This document shows, in pieces, positions 23,253-37,129 of a DNA stretch of 64,000 bases (position 1 is its first letter; the number at the start of each line of letters is the position of its first letter). This DNA comes from Ceratodon purpureus (taxonomy: Eukaryota > Streptophyta > Bryopsida > Pseudoditrichales > Ditrichaceae): contig CM026426.1 of NCBI GenBank assembly GCA_014871385.1, positions 1,685,852-1,749,851 of the forward strand, written 5' to 3'. The notes under the pieces were generated by a model that made no database searches, had not been told where the DNA came from, and saw only the letters and a list, made by a program, of their open reading frames with translations. The position numbers were made by a program, and so were the translations under genes.

Positions 23253-26200
23253 CTGCAATCAAAATAGCGATTTCTTAGTAATTGGAATTTGAATATCAAC
23301 TACCTAAATAGCTGCTTTACTTTTTCCTTTAATTAATCCCCTCGTAAATTAACCAAAGGATACAAATGACAGTCCTGACTGCTTGTCTGTATGTAACTGC
23401 AAAGGCAGTCAATTATTAAAATTCATATCTATAAGTATCTAGTAAGTATACGTATGAACCACCAATTAATGGTGGGGCTCCACACAAATAAGAGTCATTG
23501 GAAACTATCAATGAATTCAAACTTTCATAAAAACATGGCAAACTCTTAAAAGTAAATTTACAAACTTAGTTGACACAGATAAGCATCAGATATTGAAAAC
23601 TACATTTCAGATGTTATAACATTGAATTTGTTACCTTGAAATTACGACTGGAAATTGGAGTTCAGGTATGTTTCAATACTGAATTCAGTGAATAGTAATA
23701 ATAATGATGAAGTGGTATTCTGCAAGTACTGGACAAAAAGTGATTGGCAGTAAGCGAGGTAGCGGGAATGTACTATGCCAACAGAACAAGACGCTCAGCA
23801 AATAAAATATAACAGAACAAGACGTTCGGTGAATAAAATATATAAAGACTGTTATACAGGAGAAAAGTAATAATCCATTGAGACTACTCTTCTTATATAG
23901 TTTTCATTTGAAATTACATACACTGAAATGAGAGTAAAGTAAATGTGAGCGGAAAAAGTAAAACAAAATAAAGTAAAAGAATTTTGAAATAAATAGTTGA
24001 TCAACCTAGCCTAGTAGTAAACACACAGTTCCCTTTCAGTCTTTTGCTTTCCCTTGTGACCAGCTGTGTCGTCTTCTGGCCGAGTTCCCGTACTTTCAAC
24101 ATATCAGAGAACTGTTGGTTAAAGTTATAAAAAGGAAAAAAAAAAAAAAGAGAAAAGAAAATTGACACTATAGTTTCTGTCTAAACGGTATTGACTAATT
24201 TTAACTGAAGGGAAAAAACTAGAAGCCATTTAACATGAGAGTTACATATATAACCTGAGAATACCTGGTTTTGGTGTTTCCGGAAAAAAATTTAGAAAAC
24301 AAACATTCGAAAGTTGAATAGAAATACCCATTACGTACCTAGAATTCTGTGTATGGTTCATGAACGGAGATTAGGATCACTTTTGGTTCTATTGTTAATT
24401 CAAGTAATGGACAATAAATATGCGACAAGTTGATGAGAAGAGGTTAAACTCTTAAAAATGAATGCCAGCGTGCACAGTTGCAGGACAGTACAGTGCTATC
24501 AATAGAACTATACAATTTATTTTATTACATATTTTTCATGACAAAAAAGTAAATGAAAAATTACTTGCAAAAAAGCAAACAAAAAAACTGATGAATGAAT
24601 AATGTAAAATACATTACCTATCTAGGTGTTTTTTTTTTTTTTACATATTGGTTGATGGTTGATGGACAACAAAAACATTTAATGAATGAATTTGAAGAGA
24701 AAGTACTTATGTCGTGGTATGCATGCTTGCAATGGTATTAATGGTAAATATAGACAATTTTAGAAATTGTTAGCAATTGTATTGTTTAAATAATTTTTTT
24801 TTTTTAAGTCTTCTTTACGATGATATGACCTTATATTCTTTGGAGTTTTCAATATCAACGAAATCCTCGCCTTTAGAATGGAAGTATAAATTCAAATTCA
24901 AAGTAGTATTATTTAAAATATATATGGAAGAAGATCACTATTAAACTTTATAAAGTACCATCCGCACTAAAGTGGAGTACTGTGCGTAGACAAACATTAG
25001 GAGAAAAATCAGGTCACAAAAAGGCCGTGTAAGCGGCACGTGAGAGAAAAAAACGGGCGCTGCCCGCGTACTTTTTGACATGGCACTGGCTGTGCCACCT
25101 TGCTGCCAGCAACCGCCACGGGGGCTCGAACCAATGACCTCCGAGGGAGGCGTGTGGAGGGCACATCTACAGTGTCGGGCTGACACAACCTGCCCACTTG
25201 GGACCAAAGCCCGAGTTGAGGCATTCATGTCTCACCTAATATTCCGAGGACCTTTGTTGTGAGTGCGCCACGCAGTTCTGTGCGGGCAGCAACTCTGGCA
25301 TCCGCTGCCAGCGGCAGAGGTGCCCAAAGTAGGGAGTTCACCTAGAAAGGGCAGGCTTACACGGCCTTATTTTGAGCTCATTTTTCTCCTAATGCATGTT
25401 TCTTTGAGTACTAAGAGGAATAAGAATGGTATTCCATGCGTCTCCTTAAAATAGTATTGTTTACTAACAAGAGCTAATGTAAGGGCAGTTATTAAAGTAG
25501 AATAAGTTGGACAGATTTAGAGAAAACTTCCCAAATTTAGAGACATTTGGCCAAAATTAGAGAGATGGTGCATTAGTCGTAAATAAGCTCGCCACATTAA
25601 GGAAACATTTTTTTAATAGTAAGATAATTATGTACATTACTGTTTTATCAATTACATTTTCTTATTAAAGGAAAATAATCAACCACGAAATACCAACATT
25701 AAGCAGACAATACAGAACTTTAAGTAAGTAGTAATTTTTGCAAAGACATATTATTAGTACAAAACACTTAGTACTTTTTTGAAGAGAAGTAACGGAAACT
25801 GTAATAAAAAAACATTTTACTAATACATCTGAAGACTAACAGTTATACTAAACCAAATGAACTTGGGAACAGAGAACAGAAATACATAATAATACACTTA
25901 GAGATAGTTTGATAGGAGTACAAGTAACATGAGTAGCCAAGTTCTATTCACATTACCAGAATATTTTCCATTCACACGTAAACTTCCACATGATCGTCTG
26001 AGTTGTTATTTAGAACCCAACTACAACATGTCGATCCAGTTTACATGGATTTTTTGGGAATATGATTTTTGTATTCTACCATAGAAGAACCGAACATTGG
26101 ATCGTCAAACCACGTCGTTAATAACTTCAGTACAAGAGGCGTTGTGTATGATGTATAAATGAATTTAAACATATTGAAAACAAAATCAGTGATACCTTCA

Positions 26201-26697
26201 GTCATGCCATTTGTAAATGTACATCACCGAAATATATACAAAAAAAAAATATTTGGAAGCAGTAGGCATTTGATGATTCCGCAGATATCACTTTCTCAAC
26301 TCTACAAGCAGCTAGAGTTTGAGTATTAATTAAACTATAGTACAGAGGTTCAAGATTAAGGCAATAAACGAATAACCGAAATATTTGAATCTCTTTTTCG
26401 AAGCTGAAGGCGACGATGAAAAAAACGAGGGCCGAGTATGAACTGGAGAAGTTTCTAAAACGAGAGTTACTTCAGAGTCTGTACGAGAGATGTTGGTACC
26501 CTAGGTATGTTCTCGTAAAATTCGACCGATTCCTGAAGGAGCGCATGCTTCATAAATGAGAGAATCCAAAGCAATTTTGCTACGCATGGCGACTTAGAGA
26601 TACATTACCCTGCTAAACCCAGTTTCACATGCTAGGAAGCCATCGCTGTTGCTTTCAGTAGTGTACGCTTCGGAGTCTGTACTGCTTTGTTTCTGTA
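23253..26697. promoter_or_regulatory. Spacer between divergent tnpD-like and tnpA-like genes
   Basis: About 3.4 kb of AT-rich DNA between two genes that run away from each other. It should contain both promoters, but I can name no specific site. A 480-base inverted-repeat element lies inside it at 24956-25432. Apart from that I see nothing coding. Confidence 0.4.
24956..25432. mobile_element. Miniature element with ~75-base inverted ends and a tRNA-like B box
   Basis: The ends match in reverse: TACCAT, then AGTACT, AAACA, TTAGGAGAAAAAT and GGCCGTGTAAGC on the left (24956-25032) recur inverted on the right (25351-25432). The GC-rich middle, read on the minus strand, contains GGTTCGAGCCCC, a good pol III B box, as in tRNA-derived SINEs. 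Such a mix suggests a MITE that carries or captured a SINE. No clean target duplication was found. Confidence 0.6.
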
Positions 26698-29600
26698 ATG
26701 TCTCGTGAATTTGCTGGTGGAGATGGTAGCGACGGAACATCAGGAAGGTCATCATCTGAGAGCAGTGAGGAAGAGGAAAACGAGTACGAGATGTTCTGGA
26801 GGGCCACAATTGCAAGTAATATGGCCAGGTTCGAGGCGGTTCAGAAAGCAGCCGATGATCTGTAAGTACCAAAGAATTTACGAAACCCTATTTTAGTATT
26901 CTATGCGTGTTCAATTTACAATGTCGAGTGCTTTTACTGTGTAGTAATTGCATCCCCTAGGTTATTTTTCTCGAAGTATGTGCCTTAAGAATGATTAGGG
27001 TTTTCAATATACACCCTTTTTTAAATGTTCAATTGTAAGAGACGTACTGCAGTGCCGTAGACGCAGTCGTTGTGAATAGTGATGTGGTTATGTCGAGCAG
27101 GAATTTCGACATTCGTAGTGTCTCTAAAAAAAGAAATCCAAAACCGAAGGAACAGGCAGATACAGAGAGACGTCGCAGCTGTAGAATAGTAAAGAAAACT
27201 ACGGTGGATAAAACTAAAAGAGACATTTTGAAGGAACCTGATGATCGTCCAGTGGATGAGGATGAGTTAAGTGAGCAGCTGCTGCGCCATGAAGAACACG
27301 GTAACCTTTACACCCTACTCAAGTCAACATTTTTTTATCTTATTTCTGCAGCGATGACTGTAAACTCATATGTACCTACTTTCCTATTCGTTTTCATACG
27401 TTCAATGAAGAAATTCTATGGCCCCTTAATTCTAAATCATGTATGATGTGTATTTACTAGAGTACAGAATCTGGGTTTGGGGTATAAATGTTTTCGGAAT
27501 CTGAAATGAATCAATGAACGAGCACGGGGTTTGCACGGGGTTTGCCAGGTAAATTTAATAACAAATAAACGAGCATGGTATTTCATCTCTGAAATAATGT
27601 TCATTTTGTTTTGCATGCATTTAGATTGCTTTCGTATAGACTCTTTGTATTCGGTTCTCTTTAATTTCTTAAAAAAATGAACTAGAATTCTCAGATTGCG
27701 AGGCAGTACGAGGCAGTGAGAGGAGTCCCCACGATCACGACAGAGCTCGCAAGAGGTACAAACAATCCAATGTGAATGTGAAGACAGGAGAGCAAAGCAG
27801 TCGCTGGAGAAATGCACCACCCGAGGAAGGTATAACCGTGATTCCAATGTCATCATCACAGAAAGGGTACTCGGAGAGGTTGGTTACACCAAGAGCGCCG
27901 AGTCAGTTCCAGGCTCCTGGCAGATGGGCGTGGGTACCTATTCCTCCACGCCATCAAGTTCTAGGTATGTACGATTCGATGTATGATTTTTCACAGGGGA
28001 CGATACCACCTAATTGGCACTCTGAAAACCATGCCCAAAATCCTGGAACAAACATCGAAGAGAATACGAAGGCAGATTCAATGAAAGCTAGTGATGACTG
28101 TCCTTCTTCTTTGAAAGAAGAGTCTGTGAAGCGAAGAGTCTGAAGGTCCAGAAAAAAAGAGGCAGAGGAGGAGTCCATACGACGAGAAGATGCAGGGTTG
28201 AGACCGTATGCAGTACAGGTACGATCCTCCGGACTTATTGATGCTGGCTGTAAGGGGCACTTGGAGTGGCAGCAATTTGTACATGATATGACACCACGTA
28301 TGTTAGACATGAGTGTCATTAAATACGAGGACCAACTGGAGAGTTCCAGAAAGATGTTAAGAGAAAGCTTATTCGCAAAATTCGAGTTTTTGGATCATCA
28401 AGTGACGGAGAGATCATTCGACACTATGATAAAAACCTGGCTGCGTAGAGACCGGGAAAGAGTCAAGAGGTTTCACTTTGGGAAAAGCAAGGCACCAGAT
28501 AAATATCTTCCGAATCAATGGGAGGCTTTGAAGCAGTACTAGGGCACGGACAGTTCGAAGCAGAAATCAGAGAAAATGGCGGAGACCCGTCGCAAAGTTG
28601 GTTACAACCCCCGCGTTGGTAGGCACGGCTACGCAGGCAAGGAAGCGCAGTTGGTAAGTTCTCGAACTTGAGAGAGTTGCATCCACAAAAAACTGAACAG
28701 GTTTCCCATTCCATATTGCGGAGGTAGTGGAAAATCTGACGGTGCGTACTCTAATATTTACCAAGTCTTTGATCTCACATCTCAATGCTATTTGGACTTG
28801 AGTACGGTACGGGAATTAACGTTGATAATTAGTGATGCACAGAAGAGCAGTTCCTCAAAACCCCCAGGTGTCGCAGACAGAGCCGAAAATCTAGAGTCGT
28901 CTCAGGACAATCCTCCAAGTTCGGTAAGGCACACAGACTTAGCGTATCTCGTTTGTTTGGTAAATCTGTAATATCAGTCTCCCTCAGCATATGTAGTGTT
29001 TGTTGTCGGTTTGTAAGGGAGTTTGTATAATATGTCTTAGAATTACATGTGGAAAGTGTTGATTTCCATGGTATAACATTTTTATTTGCAGGAGCTTGCA
29101 ATGATAGGGGTGCATGGGATGATCTCTCAGGAGACTAAACTCTCATGTTTGTCGTAATTAATTTTAAATGCATTTTTTTTTAAAATTCAATGCTGGAAAT
29201 CATTGACTGCTGGTTCCCTCTGGGTATTGTCACTCTGTGCTAAGTGTTCGGTATTAGATTGCTGGTAGTGTTTTCTTTCTATGTCGTTCATATTTGTCAC
29301 TAGTATTTCACAATCTTTACTGTAAATAATAGAGCACAAATAACTAGTCGACTGAAGTGAATCGAGTATGTGTCCACTTCAGAACATGGAGAAACAGCAG
29401 GCTTGGCGATTATCAACGATGGAACGTAATCAAGTTGAGACCAATAAAAGACTAGACGAGAGCAATAAAAGACTGGATGATGTTCTGAAGACTAACATGA
29501 ACCTGCAGCAAATGCTTTTGTCTGTCTTGAGTAACATATCAGGTAAAGATAATAGAAAAGATGGTATTGCGGATAGCTGCACTGTACAGATACGAGGGGA

Positions 29601-31864
29601 GACATCAGAGAATGGAGCGGGGAACATACCCGGCGTGAATGCTTCTTCGGGAGAAAAAGAATACAGCGAACAATGGTGGAACGATTTAGATCGCAAGTCC
29701 GGTGATGAAGGTGCTGTAAAAAATGTAGAGAGGAACGAGGTTTCAGCGTCTGGAAGACCACAATCGCAGGTGAGCCTCAATATAAACCGGACCTCATTTG
29801 ACATAAATTGAATTCGATTCCAAAATGTACAAATAAGTGATGGTTTTATTCTAATGATGTATATTTTTTTAAACAAAATTTGAATACCAGTTTTTTTTGA
29901 TATATAATTTGGTAGTGAGTGTTTCATGGAATTCATACCAACGACATGTGAAGGTGAACGCCGTCTGCTTACTTTCTTGAATAATCTGCTTAGACGCTGG
30001 ATCATGTATATTAACAGGAATATTGTTTTAACAATGATGCAGATTGTAATTCCACGATGTTGAAATTCATTTGCAATTTGGGAAATTAGTAACTGGACTC
30101 TTTTGGTTATGTCGTGTATATTACTGACTTCGTGGGAATGTTGACAACGACCCGGAGATTGTTCTAAGCTGGGATTCTTTTTCTCTGGAATTGTGACAGA
30201 AACGAACGATGAAATCAAGGAAAACAAACAGAGATCATAGAGAGTTTTCAGATGAAGAGAAGGTAATCTGAGTTGAAGAAATTTTGCAGAATGCTGTTGT
30301 TGTTTATGTCTATTCTGAGAACGTAAAAAAACCAGAAACATATGAATTTCTTTACTCCTTTTTTAATTTTCTTGACGGCATGATCAGTACTTTGTAGAAG
30401 AAGACAGGTAGCCGACTTAGTGTGTTTCAATGTATATGGTAATTTTTGAAAAACATGAATAAAAGGTTAAAAAAATCAAATTAAATTAAAAGAACAAAAA
30501 ACCGAATGGTACTGTCTTACAATGTACACTTGTATGCATTGTCGTGAAGAAGCTGTAAAACCTGTTTTCCTGTGTTCGGAATCAATGTTCGAATCAAAAG
30601 AAGTCATGAACATGTGAATGCTCTCAAGTTCTTTAACAAACAGGTAAGCATATTATGTTCGACTGAAAATCTAAACTGATATGGAGTTGTCGTTTTCGTT
30701 ATCGACAAATCATTTCACTGAACCATTGCAGATCATGCGTAGTATCCTTAGCTTTCTTATGGTATTTGTGTGCAGGTTGAAACTCCGATATTGGAAGTGT
30801 CGGGGTCTATGAAAGAAAGAAAGGTAATCGACCGAACCTGTACACTAGATCTTTGAGTTTTTTTAATATGAATTTTATTATGTACCGTAGAGGTTCTCTT
30901 TATGTTTATAATCTCATCTTGTTCGAAAGCAAACCATCTGATAATGCACATGACGGTATTGTTCGAATGATAAACTCATATCTTTCTTTAAACGTGCTTT
31001 GTGTATATTTTAATTGTTTTGTCTTTGCATCTACTACTCTGTGCGTTTCGCATAACTTATCTATTCATGTGTTTTGACGAACATCCTAGCAAATTCTGTA
31101 TTCCTGACTGCTTGTCTGTATGCAGCTTAAGTCGCAAACTGTAAGTCGACACTGTTATTTTAAGGAATGTTATGACCAACTAAGTTTATGGTAGTACACA
31201 GAGTAATTGTATTCCATAAATACTGTACATTTAATCTAATTGAAGGTGGTCGCTGGTAGTACACAAGCGATCGAGGGTTGAGTAGTGATTGAGTGAAGAA
31301 GGAAAAATTAGATCTTTTTTATGCAACAGAAATAAGATGTTTTTTTGGACTGCAAGTGCTACGATTTGAATCTTAATCATCTTTCATTAACTTTATCTTG
31401 AATGTGAGACGCAGATGAGGCTTTCTTCAGAAAAGGGGAGGCGTGCCATACATGGTGAAAAAGGAAAGGTACGTAAGGGACTCAGACTAAGTTCGGCACA
31501 CGAATGTACATGGCATTATGTTAGGACATAGAGTAAATTTCGTGATGTCTGGGAAAGAGATCCATACAGCGTTCACACTCTGACATTATATGTTTTGCAG
31601 CTTCGAATAGGAGACAGAGTATGGTTGGGAGACACAAAAGACGGAAACATTGAAGTGGCAACAGGAACTGTTATTGGATTCGCTGGGCAAGGTGTTTTCC
31701 ATACTCGTCCAATTCCGGAGGACTACATCCGTGTCAACATTGAAGAGGTATTTAAAAATATTCCACTCATGTTCCCTGTCGAAGACGCTGATCAACTAAA
31801 CCTTGATGACGCACGGGGTTCAAGTGTGCTATGGCATGCTGGACTCACTTCAGCTAAAGAGTAG
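26698..31864 (+). CDS. CACTA tnpA-like gene (Transposase_24 / En-Spm accessory protein)
   Basis: Many short exons. Exon 1 (26698-26861) starts MSREFAGGDGSDGTSG and ends in GTAAGT. The next, from about 27100, is basic (KKRNPKPKEQ). Later exons: about 27690-27964; about 28155-28651 with SRKMLRESLFAKFEF and then KYLPNQWEALKQY, a TAG, GTDSSKQKSEKMAETRRK; about 28835-28919; 29368-29769 with a coiled coil; small ones near 30201-30261, 30777-30822 and 31411-31469; and the last at 31600-31864 with GNIEVATGTVI and IRVNIEEVF. The W..YW..NR.K block is the Transposase_24 pattern, and the last exon matches the C-terminal domain of plant TnpA-like proteins. TnpA proteins bind subterminal repeats. The TAG at about 28540 stands where Trp is usual, so this copy may be dead. 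Confidence 0.72.
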
Positions 31865-33560
31865 CTGTATAACATTCCGATGTGATCTTTGGAATGCACA
31901 ATACAGAGGTGGCATGTGTTTGGACCCTAGTCAGTACAGTTTAAGCTTCTTAGTGGAGTGTACTATGTAGACGTCTGTGAGTACAAGCCGTAGTAGTGTT
32001 ATGTTACGACTCATTGGTTCGCTATTCTGAGTCCCTATCAATGTCGTTACATTTTAGTTTATAAGCTTATCCATAAGAATAGGAGCACTGATGGTGCACA
32101 GAATTAAAGTGTAGTCTCAGGCCCAGACGTTGTGAACAGGGCACTCTATGTTAAGGATACACTATTTTATATACCGTAATATACGTATACCGGAATATTG
32201 TTTTTTTGCATTTACATGAGTAACCGAGAACGAACTAACGCGTGTCCAAATTAGCCACACGGTTTCTCTGAATTTAAATAATTAATTATTTGCTCTTCAG
32301 CATTCATCAAATTAATTGTAATCTAAACACGTGTCAGTAGCGGACTGGAAAACAACAAGCACGACCAGAAGTGATCGAAATACAGAACCGTCGCTCACTA
32401 TGACACGTGACGAACCACGGTGACGCGGTCCACGCGAAGTTCGGTAAGAACGAACAGTCCAGTGGGTTGGATTCGTTGATTCCGGGTTCGAACCTGGTCA
32501 TTCTCACCATGTTCGTAAGAGGATCATAGTGGACGTTCTAAAAAATTCTGATTTCCCGAGAATTCCTATGTAAGTCTTGTTGATTAAGGCATGTACTGCG
32601 TTCTCTGATTTCGCAACTGCCGGGGCTTCCGCGCCTTCGCGGCAAAACTGGTCCTCAACGACTCAGACCAGTTAATGACAGGGTCATATGGACAGGAACT
32701 TTCCAAGTCATTTTTTGTACCAGAGAGTCTCAAATGACGTAAAAGACAGTCCTTAATGCAGTCTTTAATTCTCGAATTTCTACTAGTGTTGTGAAATGTT
32801 ATACATGACACACATTATTAAGCATGATAGCTCCAAGTGGATCCATGTCGATTCTTCGAAAAAAAATCAACCACAAATAAAAGCTGGCACAACATAAACT
32901 GATATCGTTCACGCACGAAACAAAACGTCCCATTAATTGATATGCAAGAATGTAAACTTTTATATAAAGATGTTTGAAGGTTATTTATTTGAAGCCCTTA
33001 ACTTCTTTAAGTACATGGTAGACGAGCTCGAAGAGCAATTGAAGGTTGCCTTCATGTTCGAAGAGGGGCATTCTCTACATATTTAAGCCGATCTTGTTCC
33101 TTCATTGTCTAACTCTTAATCGTCTGACCCTGAATCATTGTTACGTAAGGGTCCTTGACCTCACCTGAAGGTATCTTATATAGTCCAACGCACCACGTCT
33201 TCAGACCAACAATCCACTCTAATCTATCCTCTACATGACGCTTCCTCGCCCTACACACACATCTTAGCGCCCAACATACTTGAAAATTGGTAATCCAGAT
33301 GTAATGGCCATTAAGATTGCAGCAACCCTTTGCAAGAGAGGGTTTCCATCAACATTGGCCTAAGCTTAGTTAACACAATGTCCTCAAGCAAATTGTCTAT
33401 AAGCAACTTCTCTACTCTTGGCGGATAGCATTGGTTGGAACAATGACTGGAAACGTCTCCGTGTTAGTCGTCCTTAATGATAGGGTATGGTACCCGCCTG
33501 TTATGCTTTAACTAGTATGTCACCGCCCGCAATCTTTCCAAATGCACCACGAAGTTCATT
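31865..33560. other. No gene seen; possible CACTA right end
   Basis: AT-rich spacer. A CACTA-like end may lie at 32770-32790 (see the element entry). A pol III-like B box (GGGTTCGAACC) sits near 32487, but the surrounding bases do not fold into a full tRNA. Confidence 0.4.
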
Positions 33561-34262
33561 TTCTCATGGATGAAGTGAACCTCTACATTATCCTCCTCAG
33601 ACACTATCGTAATTGGTATCATTTAGAGCTATTAGAAGATTTGGTGGGATTATTGTCAATAAAGATGGCTTATCCTTCAATTGTTAGTTCCACGGACTAT
33701 GAAGAAGATACAAAGTTTTCTAGTTGTGTTAGATACTATTGATGATTAATAGAATTTTATGCAAAACGCCCTACCTCTCTCACAAAGCTACTTCAGAGGA
33801 ACATGGAAATTAATATGGACTGCGATACGTCAAGAGGCTTCTGAGAAGCTAAAGGTCACCCTATCATTTGAACCTATCCTTTCAGCACCTAGAAGGGATC
33901 AGATTTTTCATGTTACACTTGATGCATCTTGATGGTGCTAGGTACAATCTTGTAATAGGAGGGAAGTGAAGGTGGAGAGAAACCTCTATTTTCTAAGTCA
34001 ACAAATGAATGTAGCAAGAAAGGACTACACCACCACAGAAAGAGAAGCATAGGCGGTGGTATATGCTTGCTAGAAATTTTGTCATTACTCGTAAGGGTAC
34101 AAGACCATTTTCCACACGAATCATGATACCTTCAAGTATGTGATCAACAAGCCCAATATTGCAATGTTGATTGCTACAAGGATCTTCTTGCTTCAAGTAT
34201 TCAGCTATGAAGTATTGGTAAAGCCTAGCAAAGCCAACTAAAATGTATGTTACCTTTCTCAA
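33560..34262 (+). pseudogene. Ty3/gypsy RNase H fragment (fossil)
   Basis: Plus-strand pieces resemble the end of reverse transcriptase and RNase H of a gypsy element: a LSQQMNVARKDYTTTERE segment near 34005-34060 and a following region that matches the substrate-binding end of RNase H. It is short, badly broken and old-looking. A 23-base stretch at 33580-33602 recurs exactly at 40985-41007, so both may be pieces of one family. Confidence 0.65.
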
Positions 34263-34930
34263 TTATATGAAGGGAAACCTATCTTAGATATCTAACCTCG
34301 ATACCTAAATCAGTTTGCATATCTCACCCTCCTTGGAAAAACCAAAATAACTTGAAAATAGTAATGTTGGACCCTACACTTTCTAATGGCGGCATGCAAA
34401 TATTTCTCTTAAGTGACCTACCACAAACTGCTGGCAAATTTTATTGATATCACGTTCACGTCTCTACTATTTGTTCGAGTCTCGTTGTGTGTATCTGCAC
34501 AACAACATGCGTGGTGGAGCATTAAGGTTTTGTGATTGTGGCTATCGTGGTAGAGCCCTCTCTAATGGTACAGGCAGCTCTGTTGGGTTTTGTGGGGGTG
34601 GTCGACGAGTGACTGCTTCTATAGTAGTTGCTCTTTGTGCGAGCCAAAAATTGGTTGTACCTTAAATTTCATCCTTTGTTCAGCAGCCTACCTCAATACC
34701 TGATACGTTTGATCATGGTACATGCCCTTGTAATCGTAAACGCAAAGCAAAGCCAGAATCTTAGCAAAGGCGACAATGCACATACATGATGCGGCTGGTG
34801 AAGAATTGCAGCTGCTCCGAGAAGTGCATCACCATGCCCAATGTAATCTCCCCATTGATTAGTACAATTTATTGTAAACAGTATGAAGACATTCGGAACT
34901 GGGCTACCCACTTCTCTCACTTTGCATCAA
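34263..34930. other. No gene seen
   Basis: Between the RNase H relic and the DUF7869-type remnant. Short open frames only, with no recognisable protein. Confidence 0.4.
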
Positions 34931-34933
34931 TGA

Positions 34934-36660
34934 TTGTTGTTTCAAAGTACACATAAGGTTCACATCAATTTCCTTTTCCTATCTCTAGCCTTGACGCAGT
35001 TAAATTTTTCAATTTACAGCATTGCATTCATGACCATGTTTGATTTCGGATCCATTAAGCTATCAAAGATAATAAAGCAAATGACTGGAAGATATAATTA
35101 TGCTCTTAATGGTCATGCGGTCTGTGTTCCAAGCATTGGTGTTGTCAACCAAGGTTGCAACTCTCTCAATGTGAGAAAATGTGTTGATATTGATCACATC
35201 AATGTCGATTGATTATATGTTCTACATGTTATCAAAAGGCACAATATTCCCAGCCACTATCTTCAAAGCCAATTGTCGACAAAACTCACCTACATGCTAT
35301 TGTTGTTGTTCATAATGAGGTATGGAAGGGATTCATGCGGCAACATCATTCGTAATCATTCTAGAGGATGATTGCGGCCAATGACAGCCAAGTGCAATTC
35401 AATCCAAACCATCTCAAATCTATTATCACACATTGAAGATTCCATGATCTGTTCACTTTGAAATTTGGCTACTTGTGTTTTTACAAACCAACGACAGACA
35501 AATGTAGGACTAGTTTGTTGTGGAAAGCCTACATTGACTTGCTTGGAAGCAATGAATTTATGGCTGCAGCAATTGCCGACTACAAACACCACTGCTTGAT
35601 GGCCCAAATGGGTTACCAAGTCATTGCCTTTGATAGCAAAAAGGCAATGGAGTCTTGAAAATGCGAGTCACGCAATCGATCAAAATAGATCGATTTGACC
35701 ATCAAAAAAAGTTCAATGTCCCATACTTGGTGACAAAGCAAGCTTGCTTTGGCCATCAACTCAATGTGTTCAATTTTGGAGTGTTCAACGTATACTTGGG
35801 GAAACATCACTTTCACTTGTGGTTTGAATATGATGGTGCGTATGGATCTGATGAAACCATTGCTTGTTTGATTAATTTGCTAGAAAATGAAGGTAATGCA
35901 ATGGGACTGGGAATTTAGAACCTGATCTCCAATTCTTGTGGCAACCAAAACAAGAACCAATCTATGTTGTCATTTGCTTCTAAGCTGGCACGTGTGGGAT
36001 GTCCTTTCCATTAATTTAACAAGGTCAGCATCAAGTTTCCAAAAGTCAGGCACACCTTTTTGCCAAACGATTGTGACTTTGGCGTGATTTCTGAGTATGT
36101 ATAGCGTCATGACTACTACGACCCCAACAATCCCTACAAATTGATTAAGAATGCTTTTCGTGACAAGGATCCGCAAAAGGTGATAGTGATGACCCGTGAC
36201 AAGTTCTTGAACTATGATGAGCACTGTGAAGCTCGCAATAAGAACAGCCTATTGAAGGCCAAGTTTCTTGGCAGCATCAATTAGAAATATCCCATCCCCG
36301 TCAACTTGAAGGACAATGCGTAGTGGATCAACTTTGGTCGATACCAAGACTTGTCGCAAATTGGCAAAATGTAGATTTGGAATTCACTTATAACAACCAA
36401 AGATTGGCAGAATTATTACACTTTTTAACCCGACAGCAATATTCAAAATGTCTTCTTGCAAATAAAAAATGACCCGCCATGCTCATTGGATGCCGTCAAG
36501 ATGCAGTCCTGCGTCAAACTAACAGCCTCAATTCTGGTTAGATTTTGTCACATGTATCCCGCGCCGCAACTTCTTGACCTTCAAGAAGAGCAGCTCGTTG
36601 TTACAGCAATGAACGAGTCTATAAGGGCATCAAAAAAAGTATTAGAATAAATCTTGACCA
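34934..36660 (+). pseudogene. Second DUF7869-type remnant
   Basis: Plus-strand frames give, in order, YNYALNGHAVCVPSIGVVNQ (about 35095-35160), FYKPTTDKCRTS (about 35476-35515), FGVFNVYLGKHHFHLWFEYD (about 35770-35840), SCGNQNKN (about 35930-35960), and FPKVRHTFLPNDCDFGVI (about 36035-36090). This is the order found in animal- and plant-type DUF7869 proteins: VC segment, FxPKxDxC, YNFGxH, CGGQNKN, then GHTFLPxDxDFG. It is a different branch from the copy at 9132-11960. At least five stops or frame changes break it. Confidence 0.55.
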
Positions 36661-37129
36661 GTTTGACTGTTAGTCTCAAATGCATATTAAGTATAGTAGT
36701 GAAGCATCAACTTCTTCACGAAAACTTGAACTGGGTTTTTTATTTTGAATATAAGCAGTTCGAGGTGTTTAAATGGAATTGTTTGATGAAGGACTTGTGG
36801 TTACTCATGCATTTAAAAAAGGAGAAGAGATGATGAGTAACGTACAAGAAAAGCTCCAAGTCAAGTTTCAATAGATATCAATTTCTGAGGAATCTATGAA
36901 CACACCTAGCCAAATGTATTTTAAACCAGTTTGGTTTTTCTATAGAGGGTGAGATATGCAAAAGTAGAGGAAAAGACAGCGGAAGATACACAAGAAGATG
37001 TACGAACCACGTCGCAAAGATACCAGCCTCTAGCCTGCCTTTGACTTTTCACCTAATTTCTAGGGCACCTCCACCACTTTCTCAGAAAGGTGAGAAGCGC
37101 CTCCATCTCCATCACTTTTTCCCCAAAAA
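36661..37129. other. No gene seen
   Basis: AT-rich, no recognisable coding sequence. Confidence 0.4.

Larger units (their letters stand above)
17394..32790 (-). mobile_element. CACTA (En/Spm) DNA transposon; right end uncertain
   Basis: It holds a tnpD-like gene on the minus strand (18403-23252) and a tnpA-like gene on the plus strand (26698-31864). The left end is probably CACTACATTCTTTAG at 17394. No matching inverted end was found on the right. The best right candidate is CTACTAGTG ending near 32790, whose complement CACTAGTAGAAATTCGAG looks like a CACTA end but does not pair with the left one. So this may be one element with a worn end or two partly overlapping relics. Bases 17394-18402 are AT-rich and hold no gene that I can see. 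Confidence 0.6.

Noticed and set aside
28975-29000. ATGTAGTG as right end of the CACTA element
   Set aside because: Only seven bases match the left end, and it lies inside the tnpA-like gene.
32440-32500. Possible tRNA gene (GGGTTCGAACC)
   Set aside because: Only the T-arm-like part fits; acceptor and anticodon stems do not pair.
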